Assembly (NCBI RefSeq): GCF_024626525.1
Contig: NZ_JANJGU010000010.1
Coordinates: forward strand, 62,001-126,000
DNA: 64,000 nt
Direction: 5' to 3'
Source: Lederbergia panacisoli
GTDB lineage: Bacteria > Bacillota > Bacilli > Bacillales > Bacillaceae_C
The position numbers were made by a program, and so were the translations under genes. The notes under the pieces are model-generated. The model did not search any database, was not told the DNA's origin, and worked only from the letters and a program-made list of their open reading frames with translations. Shown piece by piece: positions 26,842 to 36,045 of the stretch; the first letter of the stretch is position 1; each line of letters starts with the position of its first letter.

Positions 26842-27640
26842 GATAAAAACGATTTTCATTATTGCATTCCTCATCCTCGACCTTTTCCTACTTTCGCAAT
26901 TGATGACGAAAACAAGGCAATTTGAAGAGAAAAAAGATCCAACAACAGAAGAAAATATAAAATCTGACGGGATAAAATACGATGGCATCCCGAAGGATAT
27001 TGTCAGTGACCATTACATGAGTGCCAATACAAAGATATTTACGAAAGAAGAACTAGCTAAGATTGAAGATAAAATTGAGGATTCGGAAGAATTAGCAGCG
27101 ATTCATGTAACATTGAAAACACCGATTGTCGTCAATGAAAAACAAGATTTTTTCGAGTTGAATGACTTTGTCCATTCACATGTGCTTTACGGTGAAGATT
27201 ATGACTTCTGGAGCTATGACAAGGAAGAAAACACCATCACCTATTATCAAAAATACGATGATAAGCTGCTATTCATGAATCGAAGTGCACATCTTGTTTT
27301 CCACGTTAACGAGAATGGAGAAGCCATTTCATACGAACAGACGATGCTCGATGCATTTGATCCGATCAGTGAGCAAGAGGAATTGTATCCAGCTATGCGA
27401 GCGCTAGAGGCACTATATTTAAAAGGATATTTGAAACCAGGCAGCGAGGTCGTTAAAACGAAGATTGGCTATCATACGCTAGTCAATATGGAAGCAATAG
27501 CAACGCAAGTATTAACGCCAACATGGCATTTTCTTGTAAAGAATAAAGACAACACAACGGAAGATTTACTTGTGAATGCGTTTGAAGGACAAATCATCCA
27601 AGCACAACAGCAAGCCAATGAGAAAACAAAAATGGAGTGA
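26828..27640 (+). CDS. walI: WalI (YycI) membrane-anchored regulator of WalK
   Basis: 270 aa. N-terminal membrane helix (IKTIFIIAFLILDLFLLSQL) followed by the YycI extracytoplasmic domain. It forms a complex with WalH and WalK. The gene starts inside the last codons of walH and ends 5 nt before walJ. Confidence 0.95.
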   Translation: MDWNKIKTIFIIAFLILDLFLLSQLMTKTRQFEEKKDPTTEENIKSDGIKYDGIPKDIVSDHYMSANTKIFTKEELAKIEDKIEDSEELAAIHVTLKTPIVVNEKQDFFELNDFVHSHVLYGEDYDFWSYDKEENTITYYQKYDDKLLFMNRSAHLVFHVNENGEAISYEQTMLDAFDPISEQEELYPAMRALEALYLKGYLKPGSEVVKTKIGYHTLVNMEAIATQVLTPTWHFLVKNKDNTTEDLLVNAFEGQIIQAQQQANEKTKME

Positions 27641-27645
27641 AATGA

Positions 27646-28440
27646 ATGTCAATGCAATTCAGTGTGCTGGCGAGCGGCAGTTCCGGAAATGCTATTTTTA
27701 TAGAAACTGAGAACCATTCATTTTTAGTGGACGCGGGACATAGTTGCAAACAAATGGACAAGCTGTTTCAGCAAATTGATCGTGATCCAGCGAAATTGGA
27801 TGGGATTCTCGTCACACATGAACATAGTGATCATATTAAAGGGATTGGCGTCATGGCCCGTAAATATAAACTCCCTATTTATGCGAATGAGCGAACGTGG
27901 CAGGCAATGGACGGGCTTGTCGGGGAAATCGCCGTCGAGCAAAAATTTGTATTCGGAATGGAAACAGTGAAAACATTCGGTGGACTTGATATTGAGTCGT
28001 TTGGCGTCTCCCATGATGCAGCGGAGCCGATGTTTTACATATTTCGTTCAGGCGGAAAAAAACTGGTCATCGTGACGGATACAGGTTATGTGAGCGACCG
28101 CATGAAAGGAATCATTTCCAATGCGGATATGTATGTATTTGAAAGCAATCATGATATTCAAATGCTGCAGATGGGCAGATATCCGTGGAGTGTAAAGCGG
28201 AGGATTTTGAGTGATGTTGGGCATGTGTCGAATGAGGATGCGGCGCTGGCGATGAGTGATGTGATTGGAGACCAGACGAAGAGGATATATCTTGCACATT
28301 TAAGCCGAGATAATAATATGAAGGATCTGGCGCGGATGAGTGTGCAGCAGACGCTTGCGGCGAAGGGAATGGCTGTTGGAGAGCAGTTTGAGCTGTATGA
28401 TACGGATCCTTTGATTCCGACGGCTTTGACGGCGGTTTAG
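27646..28440 (+). CDS. walJ: WalJ (YycJ) metallo-beta-lactamase-fold hydrolase
   Basis: 264 aa. Opens with [17 protein letters not shown] and carries the metal-binding motif [11 protein letters not shown] (about 57-67), later metal ligands at VSHDA and TDTGY, and the ESNHD motif. YycJ/WalJ proteins are 5'-to-3' DNA exonucleases linked to mismatch repair and cell-cycle control in B. anthracis and streptococci. Co-transcribed with walRKHI. The 3' end of the gene runs into the 51-bp repeat region. Confidence 0.95.
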   Translation: MSMQFSVLASGSSGNAIFIETENHSFLVDAGHSCKQMDKLFQQIDRDPAKLDGILVTHEHSDHIKGIGVMARKYKLPIYANERTWQAMDGLVGEIAVEQKFVFGMETVKTFGGLDIESFGVSHDAAEPMFYIFRSGGKKLVIVTDTGYVSDRMKGIISNADMYVFESNHDIQMLQMGRYPWSVKRRILSDVGHVSNEDAALAMSDVIGDQTKRIYLAHLSRDNNMKDLARMSVQQTLAAKGMAVGEQFELYDTDPLIPTALTAV

Positions 28441-28551
28441 GAGCGGTTTGTTGGTGGAAAAGGATGAAGACATTCGAGAGTGATTTCGGATGGATTCATT
28501 CTTTTTTTGTTTGGGATTTTTGGACGGGGAAGCTGATTTTTTCTTTGTTCT

Positions 28552-28857
28552 CCGTCTCGATTGGGTTCGAATCGCCACGCAAAGTTGTGTTTTCCTTGTT
28601 TTCCGTCTCGATTGGGCTCGAATCGCCACGCAAAGTCGTGTATTCCTTGTTTTCCGTTTCAATTGGGTTCGAATCGCCACGTAAAGTCGTGTATTCCTTG
28701 TTTTCCGTTTCGATTGGGTTCGAATCGCCACGCAAAGTCGTGTTTTTCTTGTTTTTCGTCTCGATTGGGTTCGAATCGCCACGCAAAATCATTTTTCCTG
28801 TGTTTTCCGTCTCAATTGGGTTCGAATCAAGATACAAATTGGTTTTGCGCCGCGCCT
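28552..28857. repeat. six 51-bp tandem repeats between walJ and htrC
   Basis: Six units start at 28552, 28603, 28654, 28705, 28756 and 28807, each exactly 51 bp apart without indels. A unit reads CCGTCTCGATTGGGTTCGAA, then TCGCCACGCAAAGTCGTG, then a TCCTTGTTTT tail; most variation is single-base transitions. Because 51 is a multiple of 3, long open frames exist on both strands (minus strand: a 17-aa repeat with TLRGDSNPIETEN), but they lack convincing starts and are probably not translated. Confidence 0.9.
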
Positions 28858-29029
28858 CTTGGGTCTTCTTCCCGCAAAAGTCTCGCCGCCCATTTTTTAG
28901 TAATGTATATCGAAAAAACACTCTTTTCCACTTTTGCTTTATATTTTGTTATTTTATCCATAAACATTATAATATGAACATATAAAGGCAAACTATGGAG
29001 TATGGTGCTATAGAAAGGGAAGGTGTTTT

Positions 29030-30247
29030 ATGGGATTTTACGATGATCACAGCCCGAACCGCTATCAAAGGAAACGAGGGAGATCGGGTTTCTTTTCGGG
29101 GCTAATCGGTGGGATTATAGGAGCCTTGCTTGTTGCCATCATTTATCCGAATATAATAGGCAACAATAATCAATCTGACGTAAGCACTGCACGAATTGAA
29201 ACGAATCAAGGAATGGAAAACAATAATGTAACGAAAAATCTCTCTCTTGATGTAACGACGGATGTAACGAAAGCCGTTGAAAAAGCAGGAACTGGAGTAG
29301 TAGGAATCACGAATATCCAATCAGCTAACTTCTGGTCAGCTACAGGTGATGGACAAGAAGCAGGAGTTGGTTCCGGGGTCATTTATAAAAAGGCCGGAGA
29401 TACTGCTTATATTGTAACGAACAACCACGTCGTAGAAGGGGCTACACAATTAGAAGTAACCTTGCCAGACGGAACGAAAATTGCTGCAAAGCTTAGAGGT
29501 ACCGATGTGTGGACGGATCTCGCTGTCGTTGAAGTCAGTTCAAAAGGGATTGCAAACGAGCAAGTAAATGAATTCGGAGATTCTGATGCATTAAAAATAG
29601 GCGAACCTGTTCTTGCCATCGGAAATCCATTAGGACTGCAGTTTTCAGGATCTGTTACACAAGGAATCATCTCTGGTGTTAATCGTACTGTACCTGTCGA
29701 TATTAATAATGACGGAATTCCAGACTGGAATGCGGAAGTTATTCAGACTGATGCCGCCATCAACCCTGGGAATAGTGGTGGGGCGTTAGTAAATATCGCG
29801 GGCCAGGTCGTAGGCATCAACTCGATGAAAATTGCCCAAAGTGCTGTTGAAGGAATCGGTTTTTCCATTCCTATCAACTATGTCGCGCCAATCATTGAAG
29901 ACCTTGAGAGATATGGCGAAGTAAAACGCCCTGCGATTGGGGTTACACTAAGAAATGTAGCGGAAATTTCAGCTTATCATCAACAGCAAACATTGAAGCT
30001 GCCACATGATATAACAGACGGAATTATGATTGAATCTGTTGTGCCGAATTCTCCTGCAGATAAAGCAGGCTTAACAGAACTCGATGTAATCGTTAAAATG
30101 GATAATGAAGAAGTGGCAGATGTGGTAGAATTAAGAAAATATTTATACAACCATAAAAAAGTCGGCGATTCCATGACGATCACTTATTATCGTGGTGGGA
30201 AGAAACAAGAAGTAACTCTTAAGCTGACGGACGATACAAGAATGTAA
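29030..30247 (+). CDS. htrC: HtrA/DegP-family membrane-anchored serine protease (HtrC, YyxA)
   Basis: 405 aa. A short cytoplasmic N-terminus, one membrane helix (about 20-42, LIGGIIGALLVAIIYP), a trypsin-like domain with the triad His in TNNHVVEG, Asp in TDLAVVE and Ser in NPGNSGGALV, and a C-terminal PDZ domain (about 300-395). It acts in extracytoplasmic protein quality control. Position downstream of walJ matches B. subtilis yyxA/htrC. A terminator follows at 30259. ATG 29030 has GGGAAGGTG upstream. Confidence 0.93.
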   Translation: MGFYDDHSPNRYQRKRGRSGFFSGLIGGIIGALLVAIIYPNIIGNNNQSDVSTARIETNQGMENNNVTKNLSLDVTTDVTKAVEKAGTGVVGITNIQSANFWSATGDGQEAGVGSGVIYKKAGDTAYIVTNNHVVEGATQLEVTLPDGTKIAAKLRGTDVWTDLAVVEVSSKGIANEQVNEFGDSDALKIGEPVLAIGNPLGLQFSGSVTQGIISGVNRTVPVDINNDGIPDWNAEVIQTDAAINPGNSGGALVNIAGQVVGINSMKIAQSAVEGIGFSIPINYVAPIIEDLERYGEVKRPAIGVTLRNVAEISAYHQQQTLKLPHDITDGIMIESVVPNSPADKAGLTELDVIVKMDNEEVADVVELRKYLYNHKKVGDSMTITYYRGGKKQEVTLKLTDDTRM

Positions 30248-30258
30248 TGTGGATAACT

Positions 30259-30293
30259 AAGCGGAAAGCGAATGATGGCTTTTCCGCTTTTTT
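30259..30293 (+). terminator. Rho-independent terminator of htrC
   Basis: Arms AAGCGGAAAGC and GCTTTTCCGCTT with an 8-nt loop, then TTTTTT. Confidence 0.85.
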
Positions 30294-30440
30294 CATTGAT
30301 ATGGTAAAATGGGTTGTGGATAAGTGGATTAGTATTGTGGGTAAAATAAGCTGAAAATAACTAACACTTTTAGTTGAATGGAATATGTGGATAGAGATTG
30401 TGTAAAAGTAAATGAAAGTCAGCAGAGAGAAGGGTTAAAA

Positions 30441-30599
30441 ATGATTTATTGTTGTAAAGAACATGTAGAATTGGCACTTGATATTATTGTAGATGAATAC
30501 GAAACAGCACCCGTATTAGAGGAGATCAAAACAGAGGGTAACTTATCCACAACCTGTGAATATTGCCAATTGCCAGCTGCATATATTGTGGGGAACTAA
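30441..30599 (+). CDS. CxxH/CxxC protein (BA_5709 family)
   Basis: 52 aa. MIYCCKEHVELALDIIVDEYE at the start and TCEYCQLPAAYIVGN at the end give the CxxH and CxxC pairs that name this family; it probably binds zinc. It is found just before rlmH in Bacillaceae. ATG 30441 follows AGAGAAGGG. The longer frame from 30378 lacks a ribosome binding site. Function unknown. Confidence 0.9.
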   Translation: MIYCCKEHVELALDIIVDEYETAPVLEEIKTEGNLSTTCEYCQLPAAYIVGN

Positions 30600-30778
30600 T
30601 ATTCGCACACAAAATGTGGATGAGTTTTGGGGATATGTGGATAACTTCTGTGTATAAGTTGTTTGTAACCTGTGTGTAATATGTTTGTAATGGTGCAAAT
30701 GGATTATAAAATACATATAAGAATCACGAAAATATGGGGAAGTGTGAAAATAGTCTTAGAAAAGAGAGGGGAACCATT

Positions 30779-31258
30779 GTGAATATCTCAATCATCACCG
30801 TCGGAAAACTAAAAGAAAAATACTTAAAACAAGGCATCGATGAATATTTAAAACGCCTTTCCGCCTATGCAAAAGTCGACGTCATCGAAGTCCCCGACGA
30901 AAAAGCCCCCGAAATCCTAAGTGAAAATGAAATGGTCCAAGTCAAAGCAAAAGAAGGCTCCCGCATCCTCTCCAAAATCCACCCTGATGCTCATGTCATC
31001 GCCCTTGCGATTGAAGGAAAGATGAAAACATCGGAGGAACTGGCAGAGCGGATTGATCATCTTGCTACATATGGAAAGAGTAAGATTGTGTTTGTGATTG
31101 GTGGATCACTGGGTTTGAGTGAAGAAGTGATTAAGCGAGCGGATGAAAGTTTATCGTTTTCGAAGATGACTTTTCCACATCAGTTGATGAGGTTGATCTT
31201 GGTGGAGCAGGTGTATAGGGCGTTTAGGATAATTAAAGGGGAACCGTACCATAAATAG
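30779..31258 (+). CDS. rlmH: RlmH, 23S rRNA pseudouridine-1915 N3-methyltransferase
   Basis: 159 aa, the exact family length. Opens [19 protein letters not shown] and ends [13 protein letters not shown], the SPOUT knot end conserved in all RlmH. It methylates pseudouridine 1915 in helix 69 of 23S rRNA. GTG 30779 follows GAGAGGGGAACC; the longer frame is not used. The last 21 nt are the integration site of an SCC-like element; insertion leaves the coding sequence intact up to the TAG. Confidence 0.97.
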   Translation: MNISIITVGKLKEKYLKQGIDEYLKRLSAYAKVDVIEVPDEKAPEILSENEMVQVKAKEGSRILSKIHPDAHVIALAIEGKMKTSEELAERIDHLATYGKSKIVFVIGGSLGLSEEVIKRADESLSFSKMTFPHQLMRLILVEQVYRAFRIIKGEPYHK

Positions 31259-32908
31259 AGGCAAAAAAATTTGTAAATAAGAGGGTAATTCTTTGTCGGA
31301 AGCGGGTATTGAGAATAGGTTTTCATTATCCGTTTCACGATATAATAAATGGATAAGTATAAAGGTCTTTGATATATTGACCTCTGAAAAGTCAAAGTCA
31401 AGTTCAATTTCGTTTACAGTTCTTGATTTGTCTAATAATTGTTTAACTGATATTTTTTTTATTAGAAGTTGAAGTAGATGTTTTTTCTTTTCCCTTGAGG
31501 CGACCTTAAAAATTGAGATAAATTGTTCTAAAAGAATTTCAACCAAATCAGGCGGTATTATCTTCGAATCGTGTGAGCTTAATTGTACAGTAATATCATT
31601 TTTCTTTTGTTCTAATTCGCTTTTTTCATTAGCAATCTTTTGTAATCTTTCTTGTAAGATTATTGTTGGTAAAGTATTTTTTTCAAAAGCCTCCATGTAG
31701 CGATTTTGTAGTATTTCTATTTCAGATAATCGTTCTTCAATCTGTTCAAAGTTTTTATTGAGCTTTGTTAGAGAGTCCTTAGAGTTCATGTTTATCTGTT
31801 GCAGTGTATTTAGGAGCATATTTTCACTAGAAAGAAACGTTTCAATCCTCTTAATAATAGATTCTTCTGCTTCATATGCCTTTACCGAGTTTGATTTGCA
31901 CGCTGCTGTTCCTTTATTGTGGAAATCACCGCAAACATAATACCGGTACTTTCTTTTTGTTCCATCTTTTCTCGTATACGAAGCTATAGCTGGAACCATA
32001 CCTTGATTACAATCTGGACAACGTAATAAACCGCTAAGTAAGAAAGGTTCATGGGATTGACGTTGTTTAAATGATCGACTCTTTCTTCTGGCACGCACAA
32101 TACCCCACAGTTCATCTGATATTATGGCCTCGTGCTTACCCTCAACAATAATAGGATTAGGATTTTTTCCCCTTCTTCGCTTCGTGTCCCAATCTTCAAA
32201 TTTTAGCCAACTGATTTTCCCATTGTATACAATGTTGTCCAAGATTTGTGCTACTCCATTAATGGAAAAATATCGATTACGTTTTGTCTTATACCCTGCT
32301 TTATTTAAGTGGTTGGATATTGCTCTAAGCCCTTTCCCATTTGCATATAAATTGAAGATAAGTTGCACTATCGCTGCTTCATTTTGATTGATTACAAGTT
32401 CCTTTTCAATGAGGTCATACCCTAATACAATCCCGCCATTCCAATAGCCTTCTAACGCTCTCTGCTTCATTCCGAGTTTAACATTCTCTGATAATGTGTT
32501 TCGCTCCATTTCAGCAATGGAAGCCATTAGCTGAACTACTAAACGCCCAATAGGGGTGCCTGTATCAAAGTTTTCCGAGTATGAAATAAATTTAACACCA
32601 TAATCCTCAAGTCTGTCTAATAATTTAAGCGTATCCAACATGTTACGTGAAAGGCGTGAAATTTTCCAAACCAGAACAGCTTGGAACTTGTCCCTTTCAA
32701 TATCCGCAACAAGTTTACGCATAGCCGGACGACCCGTAATATTCTTTCCGCTAATTCCCTCATCCACGTATTCCTCTGCTATTTCCCATCCATATAGTTG
32801 TGCATATTGACGTAAAGTTTGTAATTGAGCTTGAATACTATATCCTTCTCTTGCTTGTTCTTCGGTACTCACTCTACAATAGATTGCAACCTTTCTGATT
32901 TTATCCAT
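31151..32908 (-). CDS. large serine recombinase 1 (CcrB-like)
   Basis: 585 aa. Resolvase catalytic domain 1-150 with nucleophile Ser14 ([14 protein letters not shown]), Arg motif [14 protein letters not shown] and [10 protein letters not shown]. Recombinase domain (ILGYD-like [11 protein letters not shown], then [13 protein letters not shown]), zinc ribbon (RCPDCNQGM ... [12 protein letters not shown]), and coiled-coil (400-480). Start ATG 32908 follows AAAGGAG. The reading frame continues through the left att and ends on the antisense strand of rlmH at 31151, so the last ~36 residues come from host DNA. It lies 66 nt after LSR2 in one operon. Confidence 0.9.
   Translation of the reverse strand: MDKIRKVAIYCRVSTEEQAREGYSIQAQLQTLRQYAQLYGWEIAEEYVDEGISGKNITGRPAMRKLVADIERDKFQAVLVWKISRLSRNMLDTLKLLDRLEDYGVKFISYSENFDTGTPIGRLVVQLMASIAEMERNTLSENVKLGMKQRALEGYWNGGIVLGYDLIEKELVINQNEAAIVQLIFNLYANGKGLRAISNHLNKAGYKTKRNRYFSINGVAQILDNIVYNGKISWLKFEDWDTKRRRGKNPNPIIVEGKHEAIISDELWGIVRARRKSRSFKQRQSHEPFLLSGLLRCPDCNQGMVPAIASYTRKDGTKRKYRYYVCGDFHNKGTAACKSNSVKAYEAEESIIKRIETFLSSENMLLNTLQQINMNSKDSLTKLNKNFEQIEERLSEIEILQNRYMEAFEKNTLPTIILQERLQKIANEKSELEQKKNDITVQLSSHDSKIIPPDLVEILLEQFISIFKVASREKKKHLLQLLIKKISVKQLLDKSRTVNEIELDFDFSEVNISKTFILIHLLYRETDNENLFSIPASDKELPSYLQIFLPLFMVRFPFNYPKRPIHLLHQDQPHQLMWKSHLRKR
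31238..31258 (+). mobile_element. left attachment site of the SCC-like element, in rlmH
   Basis: GGGGAACCGTACCATAAATAG at the rlmH 3' end (Gly-Glu-Pro-Tyr-His-Lys-stop) is matched by 52984-53004 with four differences (G/T at position 3, C/T at 12, A/G at 18 and so on). The staphylococcal SCC att core is at the same codons of rlmH (GAAGCATATCATAA-TGA type), so both position and sequence agree. Confidence 0.85.
31258..31269. repeat. left terminal inverted repeat of the SCC-like element
   Basis: GAGGCAAAAAAA directly inside the left att. Its exact reverse complement, TTTTTTTGCCTC, is at 52960-52971 just inside the right att. SCC elements characteristically carry such IRs at att. Confidence 0.8.
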
Positions 32909-32974
32909 TGAATCTTCTCCTTTCAAATTAATATTAAGCCGCAAATAGAAAAAAGGAAAGGATGTTCCCTTTCC

Positions 32975-34459
32975 CTAAGATGCAGACTGATACAATTGTG
33001 TAATATGTCTTAAATCAAACTTGTATTTAACTTCTTTAATTGTTCTTGTCTTTGTTGAATTCCCTTGATTTACATAAATACTATCAATAAAGGAATGTAG
33101 CACCTTTTTCTTGTCTTCATTAGACATAACCTTGAAGAAAACTTCTAACTCTTCAATTGCAAATTCAATACATTCATGTAGGTTTGGCTTTTGTCGTTGT
33201 TCAAGCTGATTTTCTAGTGTACCGAGGAATTGCATAAGTTTTTTTTCTTCCTTTTGAATGTCCTTCATTTGTTGTCTAAAAGTTGTTTCATCAAGGACAT
33301 CATCACTTCTCCATGATATTACATCGTTTTTTTTCTTTGACAGACGTTGAAGTTCCTTTTCTAACTCTTTGATTTTATCTTCAATGGGTTCTACTTCGCT
33401 AGATAAGATGGACAATGTAGAGGAAGTAACGGGGACTGTGAGGTTTAATGACTTTAAGGTTCGATAAAAGCAGTTGAATACGAATTGTTCAGCGTATTCC
33501 TTATTGACGAGATTGGATGAGCAGGCGGATTTTCCACTATTTTTATTTCTGCTGCATTGGTAGTATTTATACTTTTGGCTACTGTTACCCTGCACCATTG
33601 AAGAGCCGCATTCTGGACATTTAATTAGACCAGATAAAGGATATGTTCCAGGATGTACTTTTTTAGGCATGTAACTTTTAATATGTAGTATTTTTTGAGT
33701 TTGAGTCCATAGATGCTCATCAATAATTCTTGAATGTTTTCCTTTTTGGTAGTTACCTTTCCATTTAACTTCTCCAATATATATCCTGTTGTTTAAAATA
33801 GTTTTTATAGCATAAATAGACCAATGTTTTCCGCTTCTAGTTCGGATATTTTGATCATTGAGGTTTGATGCAATTTTGCGATAGCCCCACTGATTAACAG
33901 CATATTTTTCAAAGATATATTTTACTACTTTTGCTTCTTTCGGCTCTATTTTAAGTTCTTTATTTTCAGATATGTATCCATATATCCTTCCACCATTATA
34001 GTTACCATTTTCATGGTTTTTTTCCATACCCGTTGAGGTACGAAATTTAATCATATCTTTTTCAAGCTCAGCGACCAATGACATAAATTGATAGAGGAGC
34101 TTTGCATTTGGATCTCTGGTATCAATATTGTCTGCGATGCAGATTAAGTGTTTGTTTGCTTCTGTAATTCGTTTGTAAATATACAAAGCATCAAGGTTAT
34201 CTCTGGAAATACGATCAGAATCAAATACTACAACATAATCAATTTCCTCATCTTTTTCAAAGACATGGTGATACATTTGTTTAAATTGCTTTCTATCTCT
34301 GAGATTTTCTGCGGAGTAAGCTCCTTCATCGTAAATGTGAACGAGAGTTAATTGATTATTTTTGCAGTATTTCTCTATTTCCTCTTTTTGCTTTTCAATG
34401 GATGTGTTGTCTAGTTGTTTATCTGTGCTTACACGCACGTATCCAACAGCTCTTGGCAT
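32975..34459 (-). CDS. large serine recombinase 2 (CcrA-like partner)
   Basis: 494 aa. Catalytic domain with Ser11 (GYVRVSTDKQLDN), DSDRISRDNLDAL and LVAELEKDMIKFRT; recombinase domain with GGRIYGYISENKEL and RKIASNLNDQNIRT; zinc ribbon CPECGSSM ... CSRNKNSGKSAC; then a coiled coil. The two recombinases are only distantly similar and adjacent, as ccrA and ccrB are in SCC elements. GGAGG lies 8 nt before ATG 34459. Both are transcribed toward rlmH. Confidence 0.9.
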   Translation of the reverse strand: MPRAVGYVRVSTDKQLDNTSIEKQKEEIEKYCKNNQLTLVHIYDEGAYSAENLRDRKQFKQMYHHVFEKDEEIDYVVVFDSDRISRDNLDALYIYKRITEANKHLICIADNIDTRDPNAKLLYQFMSLVAELEKDMIKFRTSTGMEKNHENGNYNGGRIYGYISENKELKIEPKEAKVVKYIFEKYAVNQWGYRKIASNLNDQNIRTRSGKHWSIYAIKTILNNRIYIGEVKWKGNYQKGKHSRIIDEHLWTQTQKILHIKSYMPKKVHPGTYPLSGLIKCPECGSSMVQGNSSQKYKYYQCSRNKNSGKSACSSNLVNKEYAEQFVFNCFYRTLKSLNLTVPVTSSTLSILSSEVEPIEDKIKELEKELQRLSKKKNDVISWRSDDVLDETTFRQQMKDIQKEEKKLMQFLGTLENQLEQRQKPNLHECIEFAIEELEVFFKVMSNEDKKKVLHSFIDSIYVNQGNSTKTRTIKEVKYKFDLRHITQLYQSAS

Positions 34460-34473
34460 GGATTAGTTACCTC

Positions 34474-34635
34474 CTATTTTGCAATAATTGTTTTTTCAAT
34501 TTCTGATTCATATTTAAGAAACATTTCTGACAAAAGGTTAATGAACGATTTTGCCTTTACCTTATCAAGTTCCTCTTCTGTCAATAATTGTTGTTCAAAT
34601 TCTTCATTGTAATCAAATGATAGTGGTTTATTCAT
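34474..34635 (-). CDS. 53-aa acidic protein at the head of the recombinase operon
   Basis: Read from ATG 34635 to TAG 34476-34474: starts NKPLSFDYNEEFEQQLLTEE and ends KYESEIEKTIIAK. It is acidic and helical, has AAGGAAC upstream, and its stop is 14 nt before the LSR2 start, so the three form one operon. Position suggests a helper or directionality factor of the recombinases, but there is no homology evidence. Too short to be certain. Confidence 0.6.
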   Translation of the reverse strand: MNKPLSFDYNEEFEQQLLTEEELDKVKAKSFINLLSEMFLKYESEIEKTIIAK

Positions 34636-34986
34636 AGCAGTTGGTTCCTTTCGGGGTGAGGTTTTATTCGTGGGATGTCCATTTGGATAAAGTGGGAAAG
34701 GGTTTAATTGCTACCCTATACTTATTACTTTACAAGACTATTAAATCAAAGTCTAAAAAATTTGGTTCTACCAAGTATAATTTTGGATTTATCTTTTGAA
34801 ACTATGATTCACCTTTAAAAAAACTAGAACAGTTTGTAATAGAATAATTCATTTTCTCCCGCATAGCATGCAAAAGTTATCTTCACTATAAAAGTAATTA
34901 TATTGCTAATCCTTTTATACCTTTCGATAGTACAGGCTCGAACGGGCATAAAATAATATTATGCAATTAATTTTTATAGGATAACT
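34636..34986. other. divergent promoter region of the recombinase operon
   Basis: About 350 nt, very AT-rich, between the 53-aa gene (minus) and the four-helix-bundle gene (plus). No ORF. Promoters for both directions must lie here. I see no clear dyad. Confidence 0.4.
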
Positions 34987-35013
34987 ATGAAAAATATCCA
35001 AGGAGTGATGCAA

Positions 35014-35781
35014 TTGAAAGCAACATATTTAACTTTACAAAACGTTGAAAAACTACGGGCACTACAATTATCTATCGAATTGTTGAAGGAAATTGGTATG
35101 ATTGTTGAGGTACTACCGTTTGAGGAATCTCAAATGAAAGATCAGCTACAGAGATCTGCAACAAGCATTGTTCAGAACATTGCTAAAGGTGAACAGCTTT
35201 ACCTGAGACAAAAGTTTAATCTTTATTCAGACGCTATAGGAAGTGCACAGGAGACGAAGTCTTGGCTAATGACTTGTAATGGTAAAGGACTGATTTCGGA
35301 AGGAGAATTTCTGACATTAGATAGCATGATTGATAGTATTATCAAAATGCTGAACAGAATCCTTGAAAATTTAAAAATAAACAATAGCAGTGTGAGTTTA
35401 CCAATTCCAGTTGTTCAGAATGTAAGAACACTGCCTTGCGTTCAAACTGCACAAAGATTGGTAAAAGAACTGTATGAGTTGCAATGTATTAGCCACGGTG
35501 AGTGGTATAGTTACATTCTAAAACAAATGGTCACTTCTGCTAGTAATATTGCTTCCCATGCTTCGGAATCAGAGCAATTATATCCTAAAAAGAAACTAGC
35601 GTTTTTGAACTTGGCTATCCAGGAAAGTAACGTAGTTAAAGCATACCTTAATTTAATGATGTCAAAAGGTATTTATGATAGGGAAAAGTACGAGGAGATA
35701 AAGGAAATGATCGAAGAGATTCAGTACTTATTGATTCAAGGAATGAAACAAATCGACACAGAAATTAAGGTGTTAATGTAG
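35014..35781 (+). CDS. two tandem four-helix-bundle (23S rRNA-IVP/Avd-like) domains
   Basis: About 255 aa. Copy 1 has QMKDQLQRSATSIVQNIAKGE, then FNLYSDAIGSAQETKSWLM. Copy 2 has YSYILKQMVTSASNIASHASE, then LAFLNLAIQESNVVKAYL. Both match the 'Q-RRAA-SI-SNIAEG ... A-GS--E--' pattern of the S23/four-helix-bundle family. The single-domain form forms pentamers and occurs in rRNA intervening sequences; a related protein (Avd) serves diversity-generating retroelements. No reverse transcriptase is present here. TTG 35014 is 8 nt after AAGGAG; ATG 34987 and 35008 are alternatives. Confidence 0.75.
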   Translation: MKATYLTLQNVEKLRALQLSIELLKEIGMIVEVLPFEESQMKDQLQRSATSIVQNIAKGEQLYLRQKFNLYSDAIGSAQETKSWLMTCNGKGLISEGEFLTLDSMIDSIIKMLNRILENLKINNSSVSLPIPVVQNVRTLPCVQTAQRLVKELYELQCISHGEWYSYILKQMVTSASNIASHASESEQLYPKKKLAFLNLAIQESNVVKAYLNLMMSKGIYDREKYEEIKEMIEEIQYLLIQGMKQIDTEIKVLM

Positions 35782-35807
35782 GAATGATACGTTAATCCCT
35801 GCTAGTT

Positions 35808-35842
35808 GGAACCCAATCAATCACGGTTAGGTTCCTTTTTTA
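35808..35842 (+). terminator. Rho-independent terminator of the four-helix-bundle gene
   Basis: Arms GGAACC and GGTTCC around a ~16-nt loop, then TTTTTT. Confidence 0.7.
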
Positions 35843-36003
35843 ACGCCATGTCTCCCATCCCACAGTTCAGACTAAGGGAATATTCGGTAATTACTTGATT
35901 ACTGCATTACAGTCAACTATAATTGGGTCAACATAATACTTTGATAAAGTGGGAATTAAAATGATCTGGGTAAATAAAACTCAAAACATATCAATAGATA
36001 AAA

Positions 36004-36045
36004 AAAGCTCGCATTCTGATTAAGAGGAATGCGGGCTTTTTTATT
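36004..36045 (+). terminator. Rho-independent terminator
   Basis: Arms AGCTCGCATTC and GAATGCGGGCT (one G-U/mismatch) with an 11-nt loop, then TTTTTTATTTT. It directly precedes a palindrome and the RNase H-like gene, so it may attenuate that gene. Confidence 0.75.

Larger units (their letters stand above)
30248..30657. promoter_or_regulatory. cluster of DnaA boxes upstream of rlmH
   Basis: Matches to TTATNCACA on either strand: 30248-30256, 30315-30323, 30543-30551, 30636-30644 and 30649-30657, plus one-mismatch sites at 30386-30394 and 30615-30623. Four are the optimal TTATCCACA. One lies within the CxxH gene. In B. subtilis a DnaA-box cluster is known next to the rlmH orthologue yydA, so this is likely a conserved DnaA-binding locus that affects initiation control. 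Confidence 0.75.

Noticed and set aside
28552-28857. Possible CRISPR array
   Set aside because: The whole 51-bp unit is repeated with no unique spacers, and there are no cas genes in the window.
28300-28985. Several long open frames on both strands over the 51-bp repeats
   Set aside because: They arise because the repeat period is a multiple of three. They overlap each other on both strands and have no good ribosome binding sites.
35014-35781. Diversity-generating retroelement
   Set aside because: An Avd-like domain is present, but there is no reverse transcriptase and no template/variable repeat pair in the window.
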